From CAZDRX01 sp964508225 (GTDB taxonomy: Bacteria > Patescibacteriota > Gracilibacteria > Peribacterales > Peribacteraceae), in the NCBI GenBank assembly GCA_964508225.1, contig CAZDRX010000008.1:1-64000 (forward strand): a stretch of DNA of 64,000 nt. The letters run 5' to 3'. This document shows, one piece after another, positions 41,696-50,847 of this stretch. Position 1 is the stretch's first letter. Each line of letters starts with the position of its first letter. The notes below the pieces were generated by a model. It worked only from the letters and a program-made list of their open reading frames with translations, was not told the DNA's origin and ran no database searches. The translations under genes and the position numbers were made by a program.

Positions 41696-44041
41696 GTGGT
41701 GGTGACGAAGACCGATGACCGGCTGATCAAGCTCCGCAAGCGCGTTGCGCAGATCACGACGCAGCCCGGTGTGTACCGCTGGCTCGATAAGGACGGCCAC
41801 CTCCTCTATGTGGGGAAGGCGAAGAATCTGCGCAAGCGCATGCAGACGTACGTGAATCTGAAGGCGAAGAATTCGGCGTGGACGGAGATCATGGTGCGGC
41901 AGATCGTGGACTTCGATGTCACGGTGGTCCGCTCCGAGCTCGAGGCGTTCATTCTCGAATCGAATCTCATCAAGGAACTGAAGCCGAAGTACAACATCAT
42001 GCTCAAGGACGACAAAGGGTACGTCTACGTCCGCATCTCCACCGAGCGTTATCCGTCGGTCGACATTGTCCGGCGCATGGAGAAGGACAAAGCGAAGTAC
42101 TTCGGTCCGTTCACGAGCGGCGCCAAGGTCACCGAGCAGACAATCGGGATGCTTGACCAGCTCCTCCGGTTCCGCGCGTGCCGCAAATCACTCGATCTCC
42201 TGAATGCGGGCAAGCCGCTTGCGAACACGCCGTGTCTCGATCAGCAGATCGGGAAGTGTTGCGGACTCTGCATCGGTGCGGTGAGTGAGGTCGAGTACCG
42301 TGCGCGCATCGATGAAGTGGAGCACTTCTTCCGCGGGAGCTACGCTTCCGTGAAGAAGCGCGCGGAGGAGCAGATGAAGGAACTTGCCGTCGCCCAGAAA
42401 TTCGAACGTGCGGCGCGCGTGCGCGACGTGCTCAGATTCATCGCGGATCTGGAGAGCCGGCAGATCATCTCCGATGCTTCGGGAGAAAATGCCGACGTCT
42501 TCGGCATTGCACTCCAGCAGGGCAAGATTCAGGTCGTGCTCCTCAAGCAGCGCGGCGGCAAGCTCATCGGTCAGGCCAGCTTCGCGCTCAAGGGCGAGGC
42601 AGAAAGCCGCAGTGAAGCGCTCCAGCAGTTCCTGCCGCAGTACTACGAGGACACGCAGGATATCCCCGACATCATCATCGTGAGTGACGCGCTGCCGGAA
42701 GGGGATCTGCTCACCTCGTGGCTCCGTGAGCGTCGCGGGAAAGCTGTGAAGATTCTCGTGCCCGAGCGCGGACGGAAATCGAAGCTCCTCGAGATGGCCG
42801 AGCAGAATGCCGCGGAGAAAGTGGAGCAGCAGTTCGCCGCATGGGAGGCGGAGATCAAGACACTTGGCGATGCACTCGAAGAGCTTGCGAAGCTCCTCCG
42901 GCTTCCGGCACCTCCGCGCCGGATCGAAGGCTACGATATCTCGCATCTCGGCGGCACGGCCACGGTCGGCAGCATGGTCGTCATGGTGAACGGCAAACCG
43001 AAGCGCGAGCACTACCGGAGCTTCAACATGAAGACCGTGCTCGACCTCGATATCGACGACTACCGCAGTCTCGCGGAGACACTCCGTCGTCGTCTCCGCT
43101 ACCTCACGGATGATCTGAAGGCTGTCACCGCACGGTTCAGGGAGAGCGGTATCGTACTTGCGAGAGCAAAGAAGGGAGAGCAAAAAATCATTGAAGAGAT
43201 CAGCAAAAACCATCCAAACGACATCGGGTCGGATGCGATTTCTTCCAAGGATTACTTCGTCGCCCGTCGAGGCGAAGAGGTCGTCGGATTCTGCCGTCTC
43301 TTCCTGTATCCCGGAGAAGTCCTCACGCTCCGTTCCGTCTGGGTGAAGGAGGAGGAACGCGGACACCGTCTCGGTCAGGCACTCGTCCGCACCGCGCTCG
43401 CGACCGTGAAGAAGGGGAAGGTGTACGTGCACATCTCCAAGGATTCACTTCTCGAGTACTACGCCGAGCTCGGGTTCCAGACAGTCACGACACCGCCGGA
43501 CGTTCTCCAGAAGAAGCTCGACGGTTGGGCGGCTCTCCACCCCGGAGTCCCGCCCGGCATGATTCTGCTTTACCTCGTCTCGAAGCAGAAAGCCGACGAG
43601 TCATTCACCGACCGTCCCGATCTCCTCCTTATTGACGGCGGCAAAGGACAGCTCGGAGCGGTCACGGATGTCCTGAAGGAGCTGAACCTCACGATCCCCG
43701 TGGCATCGCTCGCCAAGAGAGAAGAGGAGATCTTTCTTCCCGGAGAACGTGTCTCTCTTGCGGTGCCTCCGGACAGCCCCGCGCGGTTTCTGCTCCAGCG
43801 CCTGCGGGATGAGGCACACCGTTTCGCGAATGATCGCCGTGAACGCAGGCTCAAGACGGCACTCTTCCAGTCCAAGCTCGATGAAGTCCCCGGCATCGGG
43901 GACATTCTGAAGGCGAAGCTCCTCAAACAGTTCGGTTCCGCGGACTTCGTCATCGCTGCAACGGACGAAGAACTTTCGACAGTGCTGAATCAGTCGCAAC
44001 TTCAGGAACTGCGCAAGCGATTTCCTCGCCTGATTCCGTGA
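41696..44041 (+). CDS. uvrC: Excinuclease ABC subunit C with inserted GNAT domain
   Basis: UvrC makes the 3' and 5' incisions in nucleotide excision repair. This 781-residue protein has a GIY-YIG nuclease domain (20-100: PGVYRWLDKDGHLLYVGKAK), a UVR motif (about 215-250) and an RNase H-like nuclease (YDISHLGGTATVGSMVV at 413; LLLIDGGKGQLGAV at 643; RDEAHRFAN at 704). The C-terminus has helix-hairpin-helix repeats (about 728-775). Residues about 478-635 are an extra GNAT-acetyltransferase-like domain (VGFCRLFLYPGEVLTLRSVW, ERGHRLGQALVRTAL, YYAELGF) inserted inside the nuclease. Three consecutive GTGs at 41696-41704 compete as start; TAGGAT precedes them. Confidence 0.93.
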   Translation: MVVTKTDDRLIKLRKRVAQITTQPGVYRWLDKDGHLLYVGKAKNLRKRMQTYVNLKAKNSAWTEIMVRQIVDFDVTVVRSELEAFILESNLIKELKPKYNIMLKDDKGYVYVRISTERYPSVDIVRRMEKDKAKYFGPFTSGAKVTEQTIGMLDQLLRFRACRKSLDLLNAGKPLANTPCLDQQIGKCCGLCIGAVSEVEYRARIDEVEHFFRGSYASVKKRAEEQMKELAVAQKFERAARVRDVLRFIADLESRQIISDASGENADVFGIALQQGKIQVVLLKQRGGKLIGQASFALKGEAESRSEALQQFLPQYYEDTQDIPDIIIVSDALPEGDLLTSWLRERRGKAVKILVPERGRKSKLLEMAEQNAAEKVEQQFAAWEAEIKTLGDALEELAKLLRLPAPPRRIEGYDISHLGGTATVGSMVVMVNGKPKREHYRSFNMKTVLDLDIDDYRSLAETLRRRLRYLTDDLKAVTARFRESGIVLARAKKGEQKIIEEISKNHPNDIGSDAISSKDYFVARRGEEVVGFCRLFLYPGEVLTLRSVWVKEEERGHRLGQALVRTALATVKKGKVYVHISKDSLLEYYAELGFQTVTTPPDVLQKKLDGWAALHPGVPPGMILLYLVSKQKADESFTDRPDLLLIDGGKGQLGAVTDVLKELNLTIPVASLAKREEEIFLPGERVSLAVPPDSPARFLLQRLRDEAHRFANDRRERRLKTALFQSKLDEVPGIGDILKAKLLKQFGSADFVIAATDEELSTVLNQSQLQELRKRFPRLIP

Positions 44042-44091
44042 CAGGGGTGAAATACCGGTGCTAGAGTGAGTCTCCATTTCCCACTGCACTT

Positions 44092-44454
44092 ATGAAGAAG
44101 CTCTCCTTTCTCCTCGGAACCCTCGGCGGCGCCATGGCCGGCTACGTCTTCAGCAACAAGAAGCTCCGTGAACAGCTCCTCGGAGCCAAGGACACCTCTG
44201 CCGCCGCGAAGATTCTCGGCAAGCACCTCGCCGAAGACGGACAGGTGGTGGCCAAGGAAGTCCGTGATCTCGCCGAGCAGCACGGTCTCGATGACCGCAT
44301 CGCCGACGGACGCAAGTACGTCGAGCAGTACTATTCGAGCGCGAAGGACGAAGTGCAGAAGTTCATCGGCGCCAAGGTGAAGCAGGCCACGAAAGTCGCG
44401 GTCAAAGCCAAGAAGCACGCCGTGAAGAAGGTGAAGAAGGCGATGAAGCGCTAG
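44092..44454 (+). CDS. YtxH-like small protein with Lys-rich tail
   Basis: A 120-residue protein with a glycine-rich hydrophobic N-terminus (FLLGTLGGAMAGYVFSNKK), as in YtxH-type envelope-associated proteins. A helical middle (KEVRDLAEQHGLDDRI) and a lysine/alanine-rich C-terminus (AVKAKKHAVKKVKKAMKR) resemble a histone-H1-like tail. It could anchor nucleic acid or acidic polymer near the membrane, but the function is unknown. Confidence 0.72.
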   Translation: MKKLSFLLGTLGGAMAGYVFSNKKLREQLLGAKDTSAAAKILGKHLAEDGQVVAKEVRDLAEQHGLDDRIADGRKYVEQYYSSAKDEVQKFIGAKVKQATKVAVKAKKHAVKKVKKAMKR

Positions 44455-44508
44455 GCGCACCTTGTATCTCAGATCTGCTTCGGTCAGGTTTTTCATGTCC
44501 GTCCGGCC

Positions 44509-44536
44509 TTGCAATCGATCGCTGGATGAGTAGAAT
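44509..44536 (+). promoter_or_regulatory. Promoter of pyrG
   Basis: TTGCAA (44509-44514), 16-bp spacer, TAGAAT (44531-44536). The predicted leader of about 60 nt is one of the longest here; it contains paired GG/CC tracts but no clear terminator. Confidence 0.65.
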
Positions 44537-44602
44537 ACACGGCGGGCTCGGAAAAAATTGCCTTACAGAGGGTTCCCCACAAGGTTCCCCCTTCTTTCTC
44601 CT

Positions 44603-46264
44603 ATGGCCAAGCGATCCAAATCCACCGGTCCGAAGTACATCATCGTCACCGGAGGCGTGTGCAGTTCGCTCGGCAAAGGGATCGCGGCCGCCAGTATCGG
44701 CGCCATCATGAAGGCGTGCGGTCTCAAGGTGTTCGTCCAGAAGCTCGATCCGTACTTGAACGTCGACCCCGGAACGATGAGTCCGTTCCAGCATGGGGAA
44801 GTGTTCGTGACGGACGACGGTGCGGAGACGGATCTCGATCTCGGTCACTACGAGCGCTTCATCGACGAACCGATGAGCAAGCTCAGCACGATCACGACCG
44901 GACGCATCTACACGGACGTGCTCGCGAAGGAGCGCAGGGGAGACTTCCTCGGCGGCACGATTCAGGTGGTTCCGCACATCACGAATGCGATCAAAGACTC
45001 GATCAAGAACGCCGCGAAGAAGAGCGGCTGCGACATCATGATGGTGGAGGTCGGCGGTACCGTCGGCGACATCGAAGGTGAGCCGTACCTCGAGGCGATC
45101 CGCCAGATGAAGGCCGAGATGGGCTCGGAGAAGGTGTTTCACGTGCACCTCACACTGCTTCCGTACCTCGCGGGTTCCAAGGAGCTCAAGACGAAGCCGA
45201 CGCAGCTCTCGGTGCGGGAACTGCGCCGTATCGGCCTGCAGCCTGACATGATCCTCGCGCGTGCGGATTACAAGATCCCGACCGAACTCCTCGATAAGAT
45301 CAGCAAATTCTGCGACGTCTCGCGTGAGGCGGTCATTCCCGCGCCGACGGTGAAGTCGATTTACGATGTGCCGCTCAATCTGGAGGAACACGGCATGTCT
45401 TCCGTCATCAGCAAGAAGCTCATGCTCGGGCGCCTGAAGGCGGACATGACCGAGTGGAGAGAGGGCGGCAAGCGCTACGCCGAAGCCTCAGAGGCGATCC
45501 GCATCGGACTCGTCGGCAAGTACACGCACTTGGATGATGCGTACCTCTCCGTCATCGAATCCATCAAATCCGCTGCGGTCTTCTGCGGACGCAAAGCCGA
45601 AGTGGTCTGGGTGGACAGCGAGAAGCTCGAGAAGAAAGACACGGAAGTATGGAAGCAGCTCAAGTCCTGCGCGGGCATCATCGTGCCGGGCGGCTTCGGT
45701 ACGCGCGGTATCGAAGGCAAGATCCTTGCCGCGCACTACGCCCGCACGGAGAAGGTGCCGTACCTCGGCCTCTGTCTCGGTTCACAGCTCCTCGCCATCG
45801 AGTTCGCACGGAGCCAGCTCGGTGACCCGCAGCTCACGAGTCAGGAGTTCGACGAGAAGGAGAAGCTCGGACACGAGAAGTACGTCGTGCACTTCCTTCC
45901 CGGTCAGCACAAAGGCCGCAGCATGGGTGGCACGCTCCGTCTCGGTGCGTACCGCTGCGTGCTCAAGAAGGGGACGAAGGCCTACGATGCCTACAAGGCC
46001 GCCGGTGTCATGGACAAGGACCACGCCGTCTTTGAGCGTCATCGTCATCGCTACGAGTTCAACCAGTCGTTCAGGAAGCGCCTCGAAGACAAGGGCCTTA
46101 TTTTCTCCGGCGAATGGCCGGAGACCGGCATCATGGAGATCGTGGAGATCAAGGATCATCCGTTCATGCTCGGGAGCCAGTTTCACCCGGAATTCAAGAG
46201 CAGGCCGCACCGTCCGCAGGCGCTCTTCGCCGCCTTCATGAAGGCGGCCGCGAAGCGTGGATGA
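44603..46264 (+). CDS. pyrG: CTP synthase
   Basis: Amidates UTP to CTP using glutamine and ATP (553 residues). The synthetase domain begins KYIIVTGGVCSSLGKGIAAA and contains YLNVDPGTMSPFQHGEVFV and VEVGGTVGDIEGEPYLEAI. The glutaminase domain has the nucleophile in GLCLGSQLLAIE and the His/Glu pair in SQFHPEFKSRP. The ATG at 44603 follows a pyrimidine-rich tract. The stop overlaps the start of pyrD as ATGA. Confidence 0.96.
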   Translation: MAKRSKSTGPKYIIVTGGVCSSLGKGIAAASIGAIMKACGLKVFVQKLDPYLNVDPGTMSPFQHGEVFVTDDGAETDLDLGHYERFIDEPMSKLSTITTGRIYTDVLAKERRGDFLGGTIQVVPHITNAIKDSIKNAAKKSGCDIMMVEVGGTVGDIEGEPYLEAIRQMKAEMGSEKVFHVHLTLLPYLAGSKELKTKPTQLSVRELRRIGLQPDMILARADYKIPTELLDKISKFCDVSREAVIPAPTVKSIYDVPLNLEEHGMSSVISKKLMLGRLKADMTEWREGGKRYAEASEAIRIGLVGKYTHLDDAYLSVIESIKSAAVFCGRKAEVVWVDSEKLEKKDTEVWKQLKSCAGIIVPGGFGTRGIEGKILAAHYARTEKVPYLGLCLGSQLLAIEFARSQLGDPQLTSQEFDEKEKLGHEKYVVHFLPGQHKGRSMGGTLRLGAYRCVLKKGTKAYDAYKAAGVMDKDHAVFERHRHRYEFNQSFRKRLEDKGLIFSGEWPETGIMEIVEIKDHPFMLGSQFHPEFKSRPHRPQALFAAFMKAAAKRG

Positions 46265-47229
46265 GCATCCGGTCCTGTGGTATCATGACGCCGATGTCAG
46301 ATACGAAGACACAGATCGCGGGGGTAGAGCTTCCCTCGGCTATTTTCAATGCGGCAGGCCCGAAGGACGTCACATTCGAAGAGCTCAACGTCATCGCGGA
46401 GAGCGGTTCCGGTGCGGTCGTCATCAAGACATGCACACTGGAGCCGAGAGAGGGGAATGAAGAGCCAAGGTATTGTGATGTGTCGCTCGGCTCCATCAAC
46501 AGCATGGGCCTCCCGAACCTCGGACTGCGGGCGTACATCGAGATGATGCCGAAGCTGAAGGCGCTCACGCCGAAGCCGATTGTGGCGAGTGTCGCCGGTA
46601 TGAAGCCGGACGATTTTCCAGTACTCACGAAGGCCTTCATCGAGAGCGAGGTGGATCTCATCGAACTCAATTTCTCGTGTCCGAATCTCAAGGGAAAGCC
46701 GCAGATCGGGTACGACTTCGAGATGACGGAGCGGCTCCTCAAAGATCTCTTCGCGCTCGGCGGCAGGAAGCCGATCGGCATCAAGCTCCCGCCGTACTTC
46801 GATCCTGCCCACTGGGATGCAGTGGCGCAGATCTTCAAGAAGTTTCCGATCGCGTTCCTCACGTGTATCAATTCGGTGGGCAACACGCTCATCATCGATC
46901 CGGAGACGGAGAAGCCGCTCATCCGTCCCAAGGGAGGTTTCGGCGGACTCGGCGGCGAGTACATCAAACCCGTTGCCCTCGCGAATGTCAGAGCATTCTC
47001 GCAGCTGCTGGGTGACCGCATGCAGATCATCGGTGTCGGCGGGATCAGTACGGGACTCGACGCGTTCGAGTTCATCCTCTGCGGCGCGGATGCCGTCCAG
47101 ATCGGCACGGTCTTCATGAAAGAGGGTCCCGCGTGCTTCGGACGCATCGACCGCGAGCTCGCCGCCCTTCTGAAAAAGAAGGGGTACAAGACCGTGGCGG
47201 ACGCTAAGGGAAAGCTCAAGACTCTCTGA
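46261..47229 (+). CDS. pyrD: Dihydroorotate dehydrogenase, class 1A-like
   Basis: FMN enzyme oxidising dihydroorotate to orotate (322 residues from 46261). Hallmarks are the catalytic cysteine in ELNFSCPNLKGKPQIGYDFE (as in fumarate-dependent class 1A), CINSVGNTLIID, GGFGGLGGEYIKP and GVGGISTGLDAFEFILCGA. The ATG at 46261 overlaps the pyrG stop; a later ATG at 46294 (MSDTKTQIAG) would fit the family N-terminus better. Co-transcription with pyrG makes a pyrimidine operon. Confidence 0.92.
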   Translation: MSIRSCGIMTPMSDTKTQIAGVELPSAIFNAAGPKDVTFEELNVIAESGSGAVVIKTCTLEPREGNEEPRYCDVSLGSINSMGLPNLGLRAYIEMMPKLKALTPKPIVASVAGMKPDDFPVLTKAFIESEVDLIELNFSCPNLKGKPQIGYDFEMTERLLKDLFALGGRKPIGIKLPPYFDPAHWDAVAQIFKKFPIAFLTCINSVGNTLIIDPETEKPLIRPKGGFGGLGGEYIKPVALANVRAFSQLLGDRMQIIGVGGISTGLDAFEFILCGADAVQIGTVFMKEGPACFGRIDRELAALLKKKGYKTVADAKGKLKTL

Positions 47230-47261
47230 AAAGGTCGTCAAGCCTACTTCAGGGATGACCC

Positions 47262-47291
47262 TTGACTATTAGTTTAGTACTAAACTATACT
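47262..47291 (+). promoter_or_regulatory. Promoter with 18-bp palindromic operator
   Basis: TTGACT (47262-47267), 18-bp spacer, TATACT (47286-47291). A perfect palindrome, TAGTTTAGTACTAAACTA (47270-47287), fills the spacer and touches the -10 box, the classic site for a dimeric repressor. The regulator is not identified. Confidence 0.8.
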
Positions 47292-47324
47292 GCAGTTGTT
47301 CTATTTCTTTTCCACTCCTCACCC

Positions 47325-47357
47325 ATGTTTGGTCCAGGTTGTGGCTGCGGCAAGTAA
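47325..47357 (+). CDS. Ten-residue Cys/Gly peptide
   Basis: An ORF reading MFGPGCGCGK then TAA, 27 bp downstream of the expected transcription start and 20 bp before a terminator. The ATG follows a pyrimidine-rich, Shine-Dalgarno-less tract like its neighbours. Two cysteines in GCGCG could bind a metal or be oxidised. The unit carries nothing else, so the peptide or the RNA itself is the product. No family is recognised. Confidence 0.5.
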   Translation: MFGPGCGCGK

Positions 47358-47377
47358 TCGCCCAGCATTAAACGGAT

Positions 47378-47402
47378 AAGGCTCCCTCGGGAGCCTTTTT
47401 CG
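47378..47402 (+). terminator. Rho-independent terminator of the peptide unit
   Basis: AAGGCTCCC pairs with GGGAGCCTT, followed by a T run. It closes a transcript of about 100 nt. Confidence 0.88.
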
Positions 47403-47524
47403 TATCTGTTCCTGCGGTGGCCGGAACGCCCCGCATCTCTTCCGGCTGCACGGGCGGAGCCATCCATGTGCGGTTGTTCCATGATGGCATGCCGAGGCCG
47501 TGCGCTATACTCTAGCCTTACGGT

Positions 47525-50500
47525 ATGCATCAGCCCGACTTCCGTTCTCTCGCGGCGCATCTCACACATCTCACACCGGGAGAGTTGCAGGACGTGCGGA
47601 GGACATTCGACTTCGCCGTGGCAGCGCACAGCGGCCAGACGCGCGAGGACGGTTCGCCGTACGTCACGCATGTCATTGAGGTCGCACAGATCCTCGCAGG
47701 ATGGCATGCAGACAGGGATACGGTCATTGCGGCACTCCTGCACGATGTCCTCGAGGACACGCCCGTGAAGAAAGACGAGATCCTCGAGAAATTCGGTCGC
47801 AGAGTGGCCTTGCTCGTCGAAGGCATCACGAAGTTCTCACAGGCGGACTTGAGCCCCGATCTCCCGCTCGACCGCAAGATCGAGACGCTCCGAAAACTCT
47901 TCGACGTCATGCGCCTCGATATCCGCGGTGTCCTCATCAAGCTCGCCGACCGCCTCCACAACGTGCAGACCATCGGCACGCTTCCCACCGCTGAACGTCG
48001 CCGTAAGTTCGCCATCGAGACGCTCACCATCTATTACAAAATCGCCTTCCATCTTGGCATGCGCGAAGTGCGGCGCACCTTTGGGGATACGTGTGTACCG
48101 TATGCGTACGACTGCGGGAATGAGGACCGCGATCTCCGGGATCGTCTGTGCAAGTCGGGCGCGAACATCGTCGGCAACATTCAGCATGAGCTGCTCCACG
48201 AAGATCCCCAGCACCGTGTTCTCAAGGTCTTCCTCCAGCCCAGGAACCTCTCCATCTTCCATGATCGCCGCACCGAGAGGGGAGGAGAGGCGCAGATGGC
48301 GGACGCGTTCTCGATCAGCATCGTCGTGAAGACCGAGGAAGACTGCTACAAGCTCCTGAAGACCCTGCACACGCTCCATCGTCCGATCAGCGGGCGATTC
48401 CGCGATTTCGTCGCCGCGCCGAGCGATGCCGGCTACAGAAGCCTCCACACATTTGTCGCGCTCAAGGACGGCACGATCGTGGAAGTACGCATCCGCACGC
48501 AGGAGATGTACGAACAGGCGATGTACGGCATCACGATGTCACTCTTCCGCAATGCCCCCGAAGCGTCGAACACGTTCCAGTGGATCAAGCGTTCCGAGAA
48601 GCTAGATCTCCAGACCCGTGACTCGAGCAGTGCATTCTGGGAAGCCCTCGAATCCGACATTCTCCGCGAGACGATTCCTGTGACGGTCGACCGCCGCAGA
48701 ATTTCGCTCCCCAAAGGAGCCACGGCACTCGATGCGGCGTACGCCATCTACAACGAGCGCGCGAGCCACACGAAGACCCTCATGGTGAACGGCCGCCCCG
48801 TGACGCTCTCGGAGCCCCTCAAGGAGGATGACGAGGTGCACGTCACGTTCGCCACCGAACAACAGGCCAGCTTCGATTGGCTTCAGACGGTCTGCACGCA
48901 TCACGCGCGTTTTCACATCGTCGACGTCCTCAAGCGCACGAGCCGCTCCGAGAAGATCGCGCTCGGCGCCACGCTCCTCCAGAAGGAACTCGATCACTAC
49001 AACAAGGGACTCCTCTCGGGGCTCTCGCGTGCGCAGTGTCAGCATGTGGCCGATCACTACCGCCGCGAGAATTTCGATCATGTCCTCTCGATGATCGGCG
49101 AAGGTGTCGTCCGAGCACGCGATGTCGTCTTCTACCTCTATCCTGATCATCAGCGTCAGCACGCGTTGAGGGCCAAAGGTTCCGGCAGGTATCCCTTCCG
49201 TCTCACCGTCACGATGAACCAGCAGGTCGGGCAGGACGCTCTTTCGCAGGTGAACGGTGTCATGAGACTCAACGACATCACCGCGGACTCCATCAGCGTG
49301 AAGACATCGAGGCATCCGGGATTCGTGGACGTCCACCTTTCCGCGCATGCTCCCGACCGACTCCGCTTCGCCGATTTCATCGACGCGCTGGAGCGTCAGG
49401 ACTCGGTTTCGTCCGTACAGGCGCTCATCCCGCGCTTCCAAAAGCTCGTGCTGCTCGGAGCCATCGTCGCTGCATTCTGCGTTACCATGCTCGATTTCAT
49501 CCTGTTCCCGCAGTACAAGAAACTCGTGGAATCGCTCTCGGTAATCCCGCAGTTCACCGCGGAGGCGCTCCCGCTCCTGCCCATCCTCATCGTGAACTTC
49601 CTCCTCCTCCGGCTCCTCCAGCAGTACGTCGTCCGGATGCGTTCTGATCGCTGGTTCCTCGGCGTCGGCTTCATGCTGAACCTCATCGGGCTGCTCATTC
49701 TCATTCTTCGCATGTCTGTGTTTGGCGAGCTCAAGAGCGGGCTCTACCCCCTCGTGGTTATCTTCACGCTCTCGCTCATTGCCATGGGCTACGCGTTCTA
49801 TCAGACGGACATGCTCTTCCTGCCCTTCGAGAAGAGATCCATGAAACCGATTCCATCGGCAGAGTGGCACTTCATCCGCCGCGAGAAGCTCATCGGATAC
49901 ATCATTCGTACCGTTGCCGTCATCATCTGGGGCACGGAGGTGATCTACATCAAGTACACAGACGTGAATCTCGTCTCGCCGTTTGTCCGGACGTTCCTCC
50001 TTGCCACGGGTGTCACGCTTTTCTCCGCCGTGCTCTTCGGCCTGCAGCATCTGCGTCGTCCAGCGCAGCGGATATCGTTCAGACTGCCATATGACGGCTT
50101 CTTTCTGCTTCTCGTCATCGGACAGGTGGGATACATGTACCTGAAGAACGCGAGTCTGCTCTACACGACGGGGACGAACATGCTCCTCCTTAATAACTTT
50201 GCCCCGCTCATCGGTCTGTTTGTGGCCGCCGCGTTCTGGCGTAGGGAAATCCCGTATCTGAAGCAGCCGCGGACGATGCTCTCGATTTTCCTCCTCGCCA
50301 CTGCCGCCGGTCTTGGCAGCTCCTTCCTCGTCTATAACAGCCGGATGGCCGGCGGACAGAGCCTCCTCGGGGACGGTCTTGCCTTCCTCGGCACGCTCTT
50401 CGATGTCCTGCTCGTCGTCGGACAGATCCAGTACGTGAAGAAGTTCCGTGCCATGAATCCGGCTGTCATGAACATGCATGTCTTCTTCTTCGTCCTCCTG

Positions 50501-50830
50501 TGCACCGCACCCGTTATTATCTTCGCCCGTATTGCGGGGATCAGTTCTTTCTTTGCAGGGCTGACCCCGGTCACGATCGGCCTCGGCCTCGGCATCGGAC
50601 TGTTCGAGGGCATCGGTCAGCTCTGCAACTATGAGGCCTTCAAGCGGATCGACGGTTACCTTGCACACATGATGTTCAATTTCTCGGTGGTCATCTCCTT
50701 CCTCCTCGAGACGTTCTTCATCGGCTCCGTGCAGCCATCGGTTCTCCTCGTTCTCTCGGGACTCCTCATCATTGGTGCATCTGTGGCTGCTGAAATGGTG
50801 AATTCACGCTGTCAGAAGCAGGGTCTCTAG
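47525..50830 (+). CDS. RelA/SpoT homologue fused to EamA-like membrane domain
   Basis: A single 1101-residue frame. Residues about 20-190 form an HD hydrolase (H49, H73-D74, E77-D78, D142; LLHDVLEDTP, KLADRLHNVQ). Residues about 215-345 form a degenerate (p)ppGpp synthetase: GRFRDFVAAPSDAGYRSLHT and VEVRIRTQEM remain, but the ATP-binding RxKxxxS segment reads LQPRNLSIF. A TGS domain (about 383-450: ISLPKGATALDAAYAIYN) and an ACT-like domain (about 555-635) follow. From 637 there are four TMs, then about ten TMs resembling EamA-type transporters (785-1090). Probably a (p)ppGpp hydrolase; transported substrate unknown. A TATACT box lies 13 bp before the ATG. Confidence 0.88.
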   Translation: MHQPDFRSLAAHLTHLTPGELQDVRRTFDFAVAAHSGQTREDGSPYVTHVIEVAQILAGWHADRDTVIAALLHDVLEDTPVKKDEILEKFGRRVALLVEGITKFSQADLSPDLPLDRKIETLRKLFDVMRLDIRGVLIKLADRLHNVQTIGTLPTAERRRKFAIETLTIYYKIAFHLGMREVRRTFGDTCVPYAYDCGNEDRDLRDRLCKSGANIVGNIQHELLHEDPQHRVLKVFLQPRNLSIFHDRRTERGGEAQMADAFSISIVVKTEEDCYKLLKTLHTLHRPISGRFRDFVAAPSDAGYRSLHTFVALKDGTIVEVRIRTQEMYEQAMYGITMSLFRNAPEASNTFQWIKRSEKLDLQTRDSSSAFWEALESDILRETIPVTVDRRRISLPKGATALDAAYAIYNERASHTKTLMVNGRPVTLSEPLKEDDEVHVTFATEQQASFDWLQTVCTHHARFHIVDVLKRTSRSEKIALGATLLQKELDHYNKGLLSGLSRAQCQHVADHYRRENFDHVLSMIGEGVVRARDVVFYLYPDHQRQHALRAKGSGRYPFRLTVTMNQQVGQDALSQVNGVMRLNDITADSISVKTSRHPGFVDVHLSAHAPDRLRFADFIDALERQDSVSSVQALIPRFQKLVLLGAIVAAFCVTMLDFILFPQYKKLVESLSVIPQFTAEALPLLPILIVNFLLLRLLQQYVVRMRSDRWFLGVGFMLNLIGLLILILRMSVFGELKSGLYPLVVIFTLSLIAMGYAFYQTDMLFLPFEKRSMKPIPSAEWHFIRREKLIGYIIRTVAVIIWGTEVIYIKYTDVNLVSPFVRTFLLATGVTLFSAVLFGLQHLRRPAQRISFRLPYDGFFLLLVIGQVGYMYLKNASLLYTTGTNMLLLNNFAPLIGLFVAAAFWRREIPYLKQPRTMLSIFLLATAAGLGSSFLVYNSRMAGGQSLLGDGLAFLGTLFDVLLVVGQIQYVKKFRAMNPAVMNMHVFFFVLLCTAPVIIFARIAGISSFFAGLTPVTIGLGLGIGLFEGIGQLCNYEAFKRIDGYLAHMMFNFSVVISFLLETFFIGSVQPSVLLVLSGLLIIGASVAAEMVNSRCQKQGL

Positions 50831-50847
50831 GTAAGATCGTGTCTGTG

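Noticed and set aside
48602..50668. 688-codon minus-strand frame opposite the RSH-EamA gene
   Set aside because: Highly charged Glu/Arg/His shadow of a membrane-protein gene; no start context.
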